Below are positions 42,400 through 51,083 of a stretch of 64,000 nt of DNA, piece by piece (position 1 is the stretch's first letter; every line of letters starts with the position of its first letter). The translations under genes were made by a program, and so were the position numbers. The stretch comes from Arthrobacter sp. SPG23 (GTDB lineage Bacteria > Actinomycetota > Actinomycetes > Actinomycetales > Micrococcaceae): positions 62,001-126,000 of the forward strand of contig NZ_JYCN01000017.1 in the NCBI RefSeq assembly GCF_000876655.1, read 5' to 3'. The notes below the pieces were generated by a model. That model did no database searches and was not told where the DNA came from. It was given only the letters and a program-made list of their open reading frames with translations.

Positions 42400-43107
42400 A
42401 TGGCTAAGCAGACGGCAACCCGGCAGATTACCCGCGTTTCGCGGCCCCGGCTTTATGAGCAGCTCGTGGAGCAGCTCATGGACTTCATCGAGGCTGCCCA
42501 GCTGGGTCCCGGGGATACCTTGCCTGCTGAGCGCGAGTTGGCCGAACGGCTGGGGGTCTCACGCGCCACACTTGCCCAGGCCCTGGTGGCACTGGAAGTC
42601 CTCGGTGTGATCGACGTCCAGCACGGCACCGGTGCCGTGCTGGTCTACCGCCCCAACGTCCCGTCCGTGATCAAGGGGCTGCGCGAGCACCGCAGCCGGC
42701 TGCCGGAGATCGTGGAGGCACGCAGCACCCTTGAGGTCAAGCTTGCCGAGTTGGCCGCGGAGAGGCGCAGCAAGGAGGATATGAAGGCCATCGACAAGGC
42801 GCTCGATGCAATGGCCGAGGAGGTCGCCTCGGGCGGCCGGGGCGCGCACGGCGATGAGCTGTTCCACCAGGCCGTGACTGCCGCCGCCCACTCCGCCGTA
42901 TTGGCCCAGCTGATGACATTCATCGCCGGAATGGTCCTTGAAACGCGGCTGGAATCGCTCGGACAGCCGGGCCGCCCGGAGCAGTCACTCGCCTCCCATC
43001 GGAAGATCGCCGACGCCATCAGGGCCCAGGACCCTGTAGCGGCGGCTGCGGCAATGCTGGAGCATATCGACCTCGTCTCCGACGTGGCCCTGCTGAAGAA
43101 CCCCTAG
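42400..43107 (+). CDS. GntR-family (FadR/FCD subfamily) regulator
   Basis: A 235-residue regulator: N-terminal GntR winged helix (RLYEQLVEQL, LPAERELAERLGVSRATLAQAL, HGTGAVLV) and an all-helical FCD effector domain with metal-ligand positions (DELFHQAV, SHRKIADAI, H near 228). Divergent from the MatC/CoA-transferase/carboxyltransferase operon with a palindrome between them, so it probably regulates that operon in answer to the imported dicarboxylate. GAAAGGA precedes ATG 42400. Its 3' end overlaps the convergent MarR gene by 4 bases. Confidence 0.87.
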   Translation: MAKQTATRQITRVSRPRLYEQLVEQLMDFIEAAQLGPGDTLPAERELAERLGVSRATLAQALVALEVLGVIDVQHGTGAVLVYRPNVPSVIKGLREHRSRLPEIVEARSTLEVKLAELAAERRSKEDMKAIDKALDAMAEEVASGGRGAHGDELFHQAVTAAAHSAVLAQLMTFIAGMVLETRLESLGQPGRPEQSLASHRKIADAIRAQDPVAAAAAMLEHIDLVSDVALLKNP

Positions 43108-43610
43108 GTCGCCGCTGATCCGCCACCGGCGCCGCGGGGCCGGCAGGTGGTGTCGATGGCGTGCATGATCCGGCCGCCGATGTCACCCAGTTGCCGTGAC
43201 TGTGCCTTGGTGAGGGGATCAAAAACGAGGTTGCGCACGGCTTCGACATGCCCGGGTGCCGTGTGAACGACCTTCGCCCAGCCGTCGTCCGTGAGGGTGG
43301 CCAGGGTGATCCGGCCGTCCGAGGGATCCGGGGACCGGCGCACCCAGCCGCGCTTTTCGAGACGGCCCACCACCTGTGACAGGCGGGGCAAGCCGGATTC
43401 GGTGAAGCCTGCAAGTTCGCTCATCCGCCGCGTCCGGCCGGGAGCTTCGGACAGTCCGGCGAGCACCATGTACTCAAAATGGCTCAACCCCGCGTCGCGC
43501 TGCAGCTGGGCGTCGAGTGCCGAGGGCAGCCGCATCATCACGCCCACGAGCGCGAGCCAAGCCTGGCGTTCGTCGTCGCTGAGCCAGCGTGGTTCCGCGG
43601 AGGTTTCCAT
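43104..43610 (-). CDS. MarR-family transcriptional regulator
   Basis: A 168-residue MarR protein: dimerisation helix, HFEYMVLAGLSEAPGRTRRMSELAGF, recognition helix LPRLSQVVGRLEKRGWVRR, and wing SPDPSDGRITLATLTDDG. Divergent from the RibA-monooxygenase fusion gene. A perfect 9-bp inverted repeat lies right upstream, so it likely represses itself and the fusion gene. MarR repressors of this type commonly respond to phenolic ligands. Confidence 0.87.
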   Translation of the reverse strand: METSAEPRWLSDDERQAWLALVGVMMRLPSALDAQLQRDAGLSHFEYMVLAGLSEAPGRTRRMSELAGFTESGLPRLSQVVGRLEKRGWVRRSPDPSDGRITLATLTDDGWAKVVHTAPGHVEAVRNLVFDPLTKAQSRQLGDIGGRIMHAIDTTCRPRGAGGGSAAT

Positions 43611-43627
43611 GCCGCCAGCCTATCCCA

Positions 43628-43649
43628 AAAACTTCATATGTGAAGTTTT
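43628..43649. promoter_or_regulatory. MarR operator
   Basis: Perfect inverted repeat aaaacttca (43628-43636) / tgaagtttt (43641-43649) with 4-base spacer, 18 bases upstream of the MarR ATG. A related sequence, acttcaatcttcaagt, lies at 43697-43712 closer to the fusion gene. Both carry the CTTCA half-site. Confidence 0.65.
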
Positions 43650-43748
43650 ATCTCCGGTAAATCACTTGCATCCTTAACTAACCGGCGGTACGGTTAACTT
43701 CAATCTTCAAGTAATTTCCACTTCCCTTACCGAATGCTGAGGCCCCAG

Positions 43749-45584
43749 ATGACCCTTGTGTCCGAGACCCTCATGCCGCCTGTTCCGGCACTGCCCGCAG
43801 CTGCCGTTCGCAGCACGGTCACCGTTCCGCTGCGCTTCCCTGACGGCTTTACGGCCACCGCCGAGGTGCTGACGTTCCACGGGCTGGCCGACGGCAAAGA
43901 ACACCTGCTGCTCGCCCTGGGCGACTGGGAGCGGACGCTCCTGGATCCGCCGTCGGCACATTCGGCGCCGTTGGTCCGGCTGCACAGCGAATGCCTGACC
44001 GGTGACGTGTTCGGCAGCGAGCGCTGCGACTGCGGTCCGCAGCTGCGCGAAGCGGTGGAAGAAATCTCAGCTGCCGGCGGCTTCCTCCTGTACCTCCGCC
44101 AGGAAGGCCGGGGCATCGGCCTGTACTCAAAGCTCGACGCCTACGCCCTGCAGGACACGGGACTGGACACGTACGAGGCGAATCTAGCCCTGGGCCACGG
44201 CGAGGACGAGCGCGACTACACGGCTGCCGCCCAAATGCTTGGCGCAGTCGGCGCAACCACCGTCCGCCTGCTCACCAACAACCCGGACAAAGCCGCCCAG
44301 CTCACCGGCATGGGCATCGACGTTGCGGAACAAGTACCCACGGGCGTCCACCTTTCACCGGCCAACCACGGCTACCTCGCCGCCAAGCGGGACCATACCG
44401 CTCATACCCTCAACATTCCGCCCGTGACCGTCCCCGGCCACGAGGAGATACTGGCCAGGGTCGACGCCCTTATTCCCCGCCTGCGGGAGCGCGCTGAGGA
44501 GACCGAGCGGATCCGCCGCCTTCCGGAATCCACGATGGCGGACCTGAAGGAGGCGGGTGTCTTCCGGTTGCTCTCCCCAAAGGCGGTCGGGGGACTCGGC
44601 CTTGGAGTGGAGACGTACGTTGAGGTTGTTCGCCGGCTCGCCCGGGGGTGCCCCTCCACAGCGTGGACCGTGGGGCACCTCATCGAGCACGTCTGGATGC
44701 TCGCGCGGTGGCCCCGGAAAGTTCAGGACGAGGTCTTCGCCAGCGGACCGGCTCCTTTGGCCGCTGCCACCGGCGCCCCAGTGGGGGCGGCTGTCAAGGT
44801 CCCCGGGGGGTACTCCATCTCGGGCCGCTGGACCTTCGCCTCGGGAGTCATGCACTCGGAGTGGGCCCTCCTGGCCGTGCAGGACGGGGAGGTCCGGCTG
44901 CAGTGCCTGGTGCCGGTGTCCGACGTCGAGCTGCTGGACGTGTGGCATACCGCCGGACTGAGGGGGACCGGCAGCAACGACATCCGGGCAGACGAACTGT
45001 TCGTTCCGGAGTACCGGGCGATTGACTGGGCCACCCTCAGCGCCCCGGACAACCCGGGTAGCCTGATCCACCAGGACCCCATTATCCACACGCCGATGGC
45101 CACCCTCCTGAACCTGGTGGCACCCGCCGCCGCCCTGGGAGCCGCCGAGCACGCCGTCGAACTTTTCCGCGAGCGGATCCTGGTGCGCAGGGTCAAGAAC
45201 ACTCCTGAGAACCGCCAGGCCGATTCCCCCCTCGCGCAGGCACGGTTCTCCCAGGCGCACGGGCTTATTGCCACCGCGCGCCTCCAGTGGGAGGAAGCCA
45301 TCCGGGTGGTCGCCTCCTCCACGCGCCGGCCCATGACAATGACGGACGAGGAACGGGCCAGGTTCCGGCTGGCGCTGGCCCTCAGCGGGAACGCGTCGGC
45401 CGAGGCCGTGCGTCTGATCATGGCCGGATCCGGCGGAAGCGCGCACCGGCTTTCCAATCCGCTCCAGCAGATCCAGCGCGACGTGGACGTTCTCCTCAAC
45501 CATCCAACCCTGGCGATGGACCCGATCCTTGAGCAGGCGGGCCGCGGCCTGCTAGGCCTCGGGTTTACGGTCCCGTCGTTCTGA
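43749..45584 (+). CDS. Fusion of GTP cyclohydrolase II (RibA) and acyl-CoA-dehydrogenase-fold flavin monooxygenase
   Basis: One frame of 611 residues. Residues about 20-222 are a complete GTP cyclohydrolase II: HSECLTGDVFGSERCDCG with zinc ligands C82, C93 and C95, LRQEGRGIGLYSKLDAYALQD (116-136), DERDYT and LLTNNPDK. After a short linker (TLNIPPVTVPG) residues 231-611 are like HsaA/HpaB-type two-component flavin monooxygenases: LKEAGVFRLLSPKAVGGLG, CPSTAWTVGHLIEHVWML, GRWTFASGVMHSEWALL, and GTGSNDIRADELFVP. No stop or start separates the halves. The first half commits GTP to flavin synthesis; the second needs reduced flavin. ATG 43734 is an alternative start. No flavin reductase is adjacent. 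Confidence 0.85.
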   Translation: MTLVSETLMPPVPALPAAAVRSTVTVPLRFPDGFTATAEVLTFHGLADGKEHLLLALGDWERTLLDPPSAHSAPLVRLHSECLTGDVFGSERCDCGPQLREAVEEISAAGGFLLYLRQEGRGIGLYSKLDAYALQDTGLDTYEANLALGHGEDERDYTAAAQMLGAVGATTVRLLTNNPDKAAQLTGMGIDVAEQVPTGVHLSPANHGYLAAKRDHTAHTLNIPPVTVPGHEEILARVDALIPRLRERAEETERIRRLPESTMADLKEAGVFRLLSPKAVGGLGLGVETYVEVVRRLARGCPSTAWTVGHLIEHVWMLARWPRKVQDEVFASGPAPLAAATGAPVGAAVKVPGGYSISGRWTFASGVMHSEWALLAVQDGEVRLQCLVPVSDVELLDVWHTAGLRGTGSNDIRADELFVPEYRAIDWATLSAPDNPGSLIHQDPIIHTPMATLLNLVAPAAALGAAEHAVELFRERILVRRVKNTPENRQADSPLAQARFSQAHGLIATARLQWEEAIRVVASSTRRPMTMTDEERARFRLALALSGNASAEAVRLIMAGSGGSAHRLSNPLQQIQRDVDVLLNHPTLAMDPILEQAGRGLLGLGFTVPSF

Positions 45585-45649
45585 CCGCACGCGTTTCCCT
45601 ATTCAGCGGGTTGAACTCGCCTATGACGCGACGGACCTTCTCACGAACA

Positions 45650-46234
45650 CTATTGCACCGGGCCGGGAAGCAAGTGACGGTTCCTGATGCGTGATTGGCC
45701 GAACTGAATCTCCAGCGGTTCAATGTCCCACGCTCCGCTGCCGCGCATCTTCGGACTGCCCACGGCAACGTGCGGTGTCCAGTGCGGGGACCTGAAGCCG
45801 AGCGCACGGGAGCTGAGAATGAAGTCATCGACGGTGTCCACCAGCAGCATGTCCAGCAGCTCGTGCAGGGCCCGCACCAGGGATACCTGATACTCGTGGA
45901 CCTGCTCCGGGACGTCCATTGCAAGACCCGACACGTTGCCGCCGCCCAGCGGGATCAGCCGGGCGGCGGTGCCGGAAAAGCCGTCCAGCACAGGCAGGCC
46001 ATCCAGCCAGGCAAGCGTGCCGCTGGTAGCCGCTGCAACGGTTGTGATGCCCTTGGTCCATTCCGAGACGTCCCGGGCGAAGTCGTCCAGTACGCCGACG
46101 TGCAGCAGGGTCAGGTGCAGGCCCCGCTGCCTGCGCAGGGCCCGGACGTGGCGGCCCAGCCCTTCGTAGTCCGAAGGGCCGGATCCGACGCTGAGCACCG
46201 GCGCCTCCACTGTGATGCGCGGAATCGTGTTCAT
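45650..46234 (-). CDS. 2H phosphoesterase/2'-5' RNA ligase-like protein
   Basis: A 194-residue protein. LHLTLLHVG (near 40) supplies one H-x-T-x motif; HWTPHVAVGSP (near 151) supplies the second His, but its motif reads HVAV, without the usual Thr/Ser. This arrangement fits the 2H phosphoesterase superfamily, which hydrolyses cyclic phosphates in RNA or nucleotides. The weak second motif makes the assignment tentative. Convergent with the fusion gene, 65 bases away. Confidence 0.6.
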   Translation of the reverse strand: MNTIPRITVEAPVLSVGSGPSDYEGLGRHVRALRRQRGLHLTLLHVGVLDDFARDVSEWTKGITTVAAATSGTLAWLDGLPVLDGFSGTAARLIPLGGGNVSGLAMDVPEQVHEYQVSLVRALHELLDMLLVDTVDDFILSSRALGFRSPHWTPHVAVGSPKMRGSGAWDIEPLEIQFGQSRIRNRHLLPGPVQ

Positions 46235-46315
46235 CCCGGCCCTCCCGACTGTGCTGGCAGTTGGCTGTGGAAGACATTATCCGCCGGGGCGGGCCAACCG
46301 CGCTGCCGAAGCCGG

Positions 46316-47173
46316 TCAGCCGGCGAGCGGGCGCAGGCCGTCCACCAGGGGAGTAGTGGGCCGTCCGGCCAGCCGTGCAAGGTCGCCGGTGGTGAGGGCC
46401 AGTGCGTCCTCGCGGATGTTGCCGTCCAGCGCGGCGAGGAATCCGGCTGTTGCCGGGTCGAGGCCGGCAGCCTCCAAGGCGCTGACGTGCTCGGCTGCAC
46501 TCACCGGGCGGTAGGAGACGGTGCGCCCGAGGACCGCGGAGAAGGCTGACGCCAGTTCCTCGTAAGTCCAGGCGTAGTCCCCGGACAGTTCGTAGGTGCT
46601 GTTGTCATGTCCGGCGGTGGTCAGGACGGCGGCGATGGCCGCGGCGTAGTCCGCGCGGGTGGCGCTGGCCACGCGGCCCTTTCCGGCGCTTCCGAGCAGT
46701 GTTCCGGTCTCGCGCGCTGCTAGCAGGGCGTCGGCGTAGTTCTCGGTGTACCACCCGTTGCGCAGCAAGGTGTAGGGGAGTCCGCTGGCGCGGATGTAGG
46801 CCTCGGCTTTGACGTGGTCCGGCGCCAGGATCACCGGGGTGGTGTCGGCCGCCAGCACGCTGGTGTACAGGATGCGGGCAACCTTGGCCCGCGCGGCCGC
46901 ATCGATGACGTTCTCATGCTGCGCCGCCCGGCTCTGGATGTCGTTGCCGGAAATCAACAGCAGGGTATCGCCTTCGGCCAGCGCCGACTCAACACTGGCC
47001 GGATCGTTGTAGTCCACCGACGCGGTGTGGACACCGTGCCCTGCCAGTTCGGCGAGCTGCCCGGCGGACCTGCCCGCAGCAACGATATGGGCGGCGGGGA
47101 CGCCGCGGTTCAAAAGTTCCTTGACGACGAGCCGTCCCAGCTGGCCGGTGGCACCTGCAATGACAATGGACAT
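46316..47173 (-). CDS. NmrA-like/atypical SDR NAD(P)H-binding protein (QorB-like)
   Basis: A 285-residue atypical SDR: IVIAGATGQLGRLVVKELL (G-x-x-G-x-x-G) at the N-terminus, VARILYTSVLAADTTP, and YTLLRNGWYTENYAD in the middle, as in the quinone oxidoreductase QorB/YtfG and NmrA-like redox sensors. The gene starts 153 bases from the LysR gene's end. Its upstream region holds the palindrome gcactttgaagtgc (47266-47279). HxlR-type regulators often lie divergent to such genes; here none is left. Confidence 0.82.
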   Translation of the reverse strand: MSIVIAGATGQLGRLVVKELLNRGVPAAHIVAAGRSAGQLAELAGHGVHTASVDYNDPASVESALAEGDTLLLISGNDIQSRAAQHENVIDAAARAKVARILYTSVLAADTTPVILAPDHVKAEAYIRASGLPYTLLRNGWYTENYADALLAARETGTLLGSAGKGRVASATRADYAAAIAAVLTTAGHDNSTYELSGDYAWTYEELASAFSAVLGRTVSYRPVSAAEHVSALEAAGLDPATAGFLAALDGNIREDALALTTGDLARLAGRPTTPLVDGLRPLAG

Positions 47174-47265
47174 GAACTTCTCCTTGGTTACCTGGCACCC
47201 CGAGCGGCGCGCCTTCCGTCATGGCCAACCGTCCCCGAACGGGAACAATTCCGTTGCCGGATGAC

Positions 47266-47279
47266 GCACTTTGAAGTGC
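47266..47279 (-). promoter_or_regulatory. Candidate operator upstream of the QorB-like gene
   Basis: Fourteen-bp palindrome gcacttTGaagtgc, 93 bases upstream of the QorB-like ATG. No cognate regulator gene is adjacent; the function is inferred from symmetry and position. Confidence 0.4.
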
Positions 47280-47325
47280 AATAGGCACCTTCAGGTAAGT
47301 GTCGCTCTCACATGACCCGGCTCAG

Positions 47326-48264
47326 CTAGAGGTAGTCGCCGGCCCGTTCGCGGGCGATCTCCAGCAGGGTGGAGTGAAAGGCAACCTCCGCCGGAGCGTA
47401 GACCTTGTCCTCCCGCTGGGCCAGCAGTACCCGCCGCAGCGGTGCGGCGGACCCCAGGCTCAGCACCTTTACGTCCGGATGCTGAAGTGCCACTGCAGTC
47501 TTTGGCACCATGGCTACGCCCATTCCCACGCTGACCATGGCCTGGGCCTCCTGGTAGTCGTTGGCCAGGAAGGCAATCTCCGGTTCGAACCCGGCGTCGT
47601 GGGCGGAGCGCTGCAGCACCTCGACTACGGGGTGGGCCTCGGCGCGCACGATCCAGGACTCGTTGCGCAGGTCCTCCATGCTTATCTGCTCCCGGTCGGC
47701 GAGCGGGTGGCTGCGGGCCACCAGGATCACCGTGCTCTCCCGGAAGACCTCTGTTACCCGGATGGAATCGTCCCGGAACGCATTCCAGGGGTAGTCCCAG
47801 AGCAGGCACAGCCCGGTGACCCCGGACTGCAGATCGGCCACGAGTTCATCGAAGCGGGCGCTGCGCAAAGACAGGTTGACGGCCGGGTAGCGCTTCTTGA
47901 AGGTTCGGATGACGATGGGCAGGAAGGAGCCGGCCAGGGTAGGGAAGGTACCCACGGTCAGGGATCCCCGGTTGAGGCCGGCAATCTGGCCCAGGTCGGA
48001 CCGGGCCGCGTGCATCTGCCAGACGATCTTTCGGGCGTGACCGGCCAGCACGTGGCCGGCCTCGGTGGGCACTACCCCGCGGGAGCGGCGGTTGAGCAGA
48101 GGCTGTCCCACCTCTTGTTCTAGCTTGCGCAACTGCTGGGAGACGGCCGAGGGTGTGTACATCATCAGCTCGGCCGCGGCCGTAATGGAACCCTGCTCCA
48201 CCACCTCCAGCAGCAGAGCAAGCCGCCTTATGTCGAACAATTCCTGGCCTTCATCGTTAAGCAA
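47326..48264 (-). CDS. LysR-family transcriptional regulator
   Basis: A 312-residue LysR protein: DIRRLALLLEVVEQGSITAAAELMMYTPSAVSQQLRKLE (HTH, 12-50) and a substrate-binding domain with GSLTVGTFPTLAGSFLP and the late SVGMGVAMVP. TTG 48264 is chosen because it starts the HTH at the usual distance and has GAAGGG 6 bases upstream; in-frame extension would add 27 unrelated residues. It is divergent from the PrpF gene across 240 bases and most likely controls the PrpF-transporter pair. Confidence 0.86.
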   Translation of the reverse strand: MLNDEGQELFDIRRLALLLEVVEQGSITAAAELMMYTPSAVSQQLRKLEQEVGQPLLNRRSRGVVPTEAGHVLAGHARKIVWQMHAARSDLGQIAGLNRGSLTVGTFPTLAGSFLPIVIRTFKKRYPAVNLSLRSARFDELVADLQSGVTGLCLLWDYPWNAFRDDSIRVTEVFRESTVILVARSHPLADREQISMEDLRNESWIVRAEAHPVVEVLQRSAHDAGFEPEIAFLANDYQEAQAMVSVGMGVAMVPKTAVALQHPDVKVLSLGSAAPLRRVLLAQREDKVYAPAEVAFHSTLLEIARERAGDYL

Positions 48265-48504
48265 CGCTTCACCCTTCTGTGAATTTGATTCATTCCCTGT
48301 TGGGACGCGGCCTCTGCCCCCGACATCGGGCTCTATTCCCTGCAAGGGAGGCTGAGAAGGTGGGAAATAATCCTTCAGCCCACTATGAGTTAAGCGATTC
48401 TACATCCCCCCTCGAAAATCCAACATTGTCTAAAAGTGTGATCTGGCTCAATCTCTTTTCAGGTCCTCATCCAAATCTGAGGCACGAGGAGAGGCGGGAA
48501 ACCC

Positions 48505-49623
48505 ATGAAGATCGAAGCGCAATGGATGCGCGGAGGCACCAGCAAGTGCTGGGTGTTCGAAGCGAAGCATCTTCAAGAGGGCGGCGCCAGCCTTGACGTG
48601 CTGCTGCCGCGGCTGTTCGGCAGCCCGGACCCCCGCCAGATCGATGGCGTAGGCGGAGCCACCTCCACCACCAGCAAAGCCGTGATCCTGCACCGGCCGG
48701 TCAGCGACGACGTCGATGTTGAATACACCTTTGCCCAGGTGGGCATCGAAGAGGCGGCCGTGGACTGGGGCAGCAATTGCGGGAACGGCTCGGCGGTGGT
48801 GGGGCTGTACGCCATCGAGAAAGGGTGGGTGCTCCCCAACGGCGACGTCACCCGGATTGTCACCCGCAACACCAACACCAACCAAATCATCGTCCAGCGT
48901 GTGGCCACCCCCGGAGGCAAGCTGGCCGGCGTTCCGGACGCGCAGATGCCCGGCGTGCCGTTCCCTGGCTACGCGGTGGGCCTCGGCTTCCACGACCCTG
49001 CCGGGAAGACCACCGGGGCGCTGTTGCCCACCGGAGCGGCCACCGACACCATCACGGCCGACGGAACCCGTTGGACCGTGTCGCTGGTCGACGCCGGAGC
49101 GCCAGTGGTGATGGTCCGGGCCGAGGATCTGGGCCTGGACCTGACCAGTTACGGCAACTGGAGCGCCGCGGTGGAACTGCAGCTGGATACCCTGGAGCAG
49201 ATCCGGCGGCAGGCGGCGGTGCGGATGGGGCTGGTCCCCACTGCAGCCGAGGCGGCCCGGGCCATCCCCAAGCTCGCCATCGTGGCCGCGCCTGGCCCGG
49301 CCGACCCCGACGCCGACGCCAACGTCATGATGCTCTCCATGGGCAAGCCCCACCCGGCGCTGGCCATCACCGGCAGCATTGCCCTGACCCTGGCCGCCCG
49401 CACCCCCGGCACCGTGCTGCACACCATCACGGGCGGGACGGTGGCAGCCACGCTCCGGCTCCGCACCCCTGCCGGGGTGATCGAGACGTGGAGCGAGGAA
49501 CACAACGGGAGCCTCCTCGTAGGCGTCGACCGCACGGCCCGCACCATCGCCTCAACCATCATCCATCTCCCCGAGGTTCCCGGCAGCGCCGTCGCTGCGG
49601 CCCTCGCCGGAGCCACCCGCTAA
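48505..49623 (+). CDS. PrpF-family isomerase (aconitate/methylaconitate/oxalomesaconate type)
   Basis: A 372-residue PrpF protein of the diaminopimelate-epimerase fold: MRGGTSKCWVF near the N-terminus, DGVGGATSTTSKAVIL with the Lys near 58, SNCGNGSAVVGLYA with the catalytic Cys near 92, and the second-half SMGKPHPALAITGS. These enzymes shift double bonds in tricarboxylates and related acids: 2-methylaconitate, trans-aconitate or 4-oxalomesaconate. The first motif usually ends GGTSKG; here it is GGTSKC. It is followed 11 bases later by a MatC-like transporter, so an imported tricarboxylate is plausible. Confidence 0.85.
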   Translation: MKIEAQWMRGGTSKCWVFEAKHLQEGGASLDVLLPRLFGSPDPRQIDGVGGATSTTSKAVILHRPVSDDVDVEYTFAQVGIEEAAVDWGSNCGNGSAVVGLYAIEKGWVLPNGDVTRIVTRNTNTNQIIVQRVATPGGKLAGVPDAQMPGVPFPGYAVGLGFHDPAGKTTGALLPTGAATDTITADGTRWTVSLVDAGAPVVMVRAEDLGLDLTSYGNWSAAVELQLDTLEQIRRQAAVRMGLVPTAAEAARAIPKLAIVAAPGPADPDADANVMMLSMGKPHPALAITGSIALTLAARTPGTVLHTITGGTVAATLRLRTPAGVIETWSEEHNGSLLVGVDRTARTIASTIIHLPEVPGSAVAAALAGATR

Positions 49624-49634
49624 AGGAGACCATT

Positions 49635-51083
49635 ATGACCAAGACTGAGCACCGCACCGCTGTCGTTGCGGGCGAGACCGGGGGCAATGGCGCCCGGCGT
49701 CCAACCCGTCGCCGCCGTATCCTACTGGTGGCGGCGGCCGCCGGTTTCGCGATCCTGACATTAATTGCCATCGTGCTGGGTGGTGATATCTTCAACTCTT
49801 CGGCCACCCCGGAACCGGAGCACTCCATGACCGCTGTCCAGATCATCCCGCTCGTTATCCTCGTCATCATGTTCATCGTCGCCACCAAATGGCCTCTGAA
49901 CATCGGCGTGATGGGGCTGGTGGCCTCGTTCGGCGTCGGTTACTTCATGCTTGGAATGTCGGATAAGCAGATCCTCGAGGAGTTCCCCGCCAGCATCGTC
50001 CTGACGATCATCGGCGTGACGTATTTCTTCAGCATGGCCCAGCGGAACGGGACCATCGACATCATCGTCCAGAACTGCGTGCGCCTCGTCAGGGGCAAGA
50101 CGATGCTGCTGCCTTGGGTGTTCTTCCTGATCGCAGCCGCGCTGACCTCGCTGGGCACCTTTTCACCGGCCGCGGTCGCGCTGCTGGCACCGGCGGCCAT
50201 CGGCTTCGCCTACGAGTCCCGGATCCATCCCGTGCTGATGGGCGCGTTCATCATCAACGGAGCCCACGCCGGCGGCTTTTCCCCGCTGTCCGTGGCCGGC
50301 GTGCTGGTGCACGACATCGCCCTGAAGAACGGATTTCCCATCTCCCAGGGCGCGCTCTTCACTGCCAGCTTCGCCCTTAACCTCATTCTCTCCGTCCTCA
50401 CCATCGTCCTGTTCGCCCTCATCGGCCGGTTGCGCGACGGTGAAGGCGGCCAGCACGCCGACGTCGACACCACCCGCACCAGCCGTCCCCGCGGCCAGCA
50501 GATCCTCACGCTGACCCTGATCGCGGTGATGCTCGTATGCACCCTGGGCTTCCACATGCCGATCGGCTTTGTGGCCCTCTCCGCCGGACTCCTGCTGGCG
50601 CTGGTCAACATCAAGGAACACCAGACGTTCATTGGCGGCGTCTCCTGGTCCACCGTCCTGCTGGTTGCCGGCATGATCACCTATGTCTCACTGCTCCAGC
50701 ACGTGGGCGTCATTGATACCCTCGCCGAGCAGGCCCTGGCCCTGGGCGCACCGCTGCTGGTGGCCCTGGTCCTCTGCTACGTCATCGGCGTCGGCTCAGC
50801 CTTTGCCTCCTCCACGGCTTTGCTGACCGCATTCATTCCGCTGGCCGGTCCGCTGCTGGCCACCAGTTCGCTGAGCGCCTCCGGAACGGTCGCGGCGCTG
50901 GCCATCGCTGCCACGGTGGTGGATGTCTCTCCCTTCTCCACCGACGGTGCCCTGGTGGTAGCCAACGCCCGCGACAACGACAGGCAGCGCGTCTACCGGC
51001 AGCTAATGGCCTATGCCGGCGGAGTGGTGCTGGTGGCCCCGGCCCTGGCCTGGGTCCTGCTGGTACCCACCGGCATTATGTAG
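49635..51083 (+). CDS. MatC/SLC13-like anion transporter
   Basis: A 482-residue membrane protein with an extra N-terminal helix (RRRRILLVAAAAGFAILTL, about 33-51) before the MatC-like core. KWPLNIGVMGLVASFGVG, FPASIVLTIIGVTYFFSMAQRNGTID, NGAHAGGFSPLSVAGVL and ATVVDVSPFSTDGALVVAN closely parallel the transporter at 40865-42235. AAGGAG precedes ATG 49635. Co-transcribed with prpF-like and controlled by the LysR regulator, it should import the carboxylate on which PrpF acts. Confidence 0.86.
   Translation: MTKTEHRTAVVAGETGGNGARRPTRRRRILLVAAAAGFAILTLIAIVLGGDIFNSSATPEPEHSMTAVQIIPLVILVIMFIVATKWPLNIGVMGLVASFGVGYFMLGMSDKQILEEFPASIVLTIIGVTYFFSMAQRNGTIDIIVQNCVRLVRGKTMLLPWVFFLIAAALTSLGTFSPAAVALLAPAAIGFAYESRIHPVLMGAFIINGAHAGGFSPLSVAGVLVHDIALKNGFPISQGALFTASFALNLILSVLTIVLFALIGRLRDGEGGQHADVDTTRTSRPRGQQILTLTLIAVMLVCTLGFHMPIGFVALSAGLLLALVNIKEHQTFIGGVSWSTVLLVAGMITYVSLLQHVGVIDTLAEQALALGAPLLVALVLCYVIGVGSAFASSTALLTAFIPLAGPLLATSSLSASGTVAALAIAATVVDVSPFSTDGALVVANARDNDRQRVYRQLMAYAGGVVLVAPALAWVLLVPTGIM

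Noticed and set aside
48777..49634. Open frame in phase with the second MatC-like transporter running through the whole prpF gene.
   Set aside because: The PrpF frame has the family motifs; the other reads Arg/His/Pro-rich. The transporter has its own AAGGAG and ATG at 49635.
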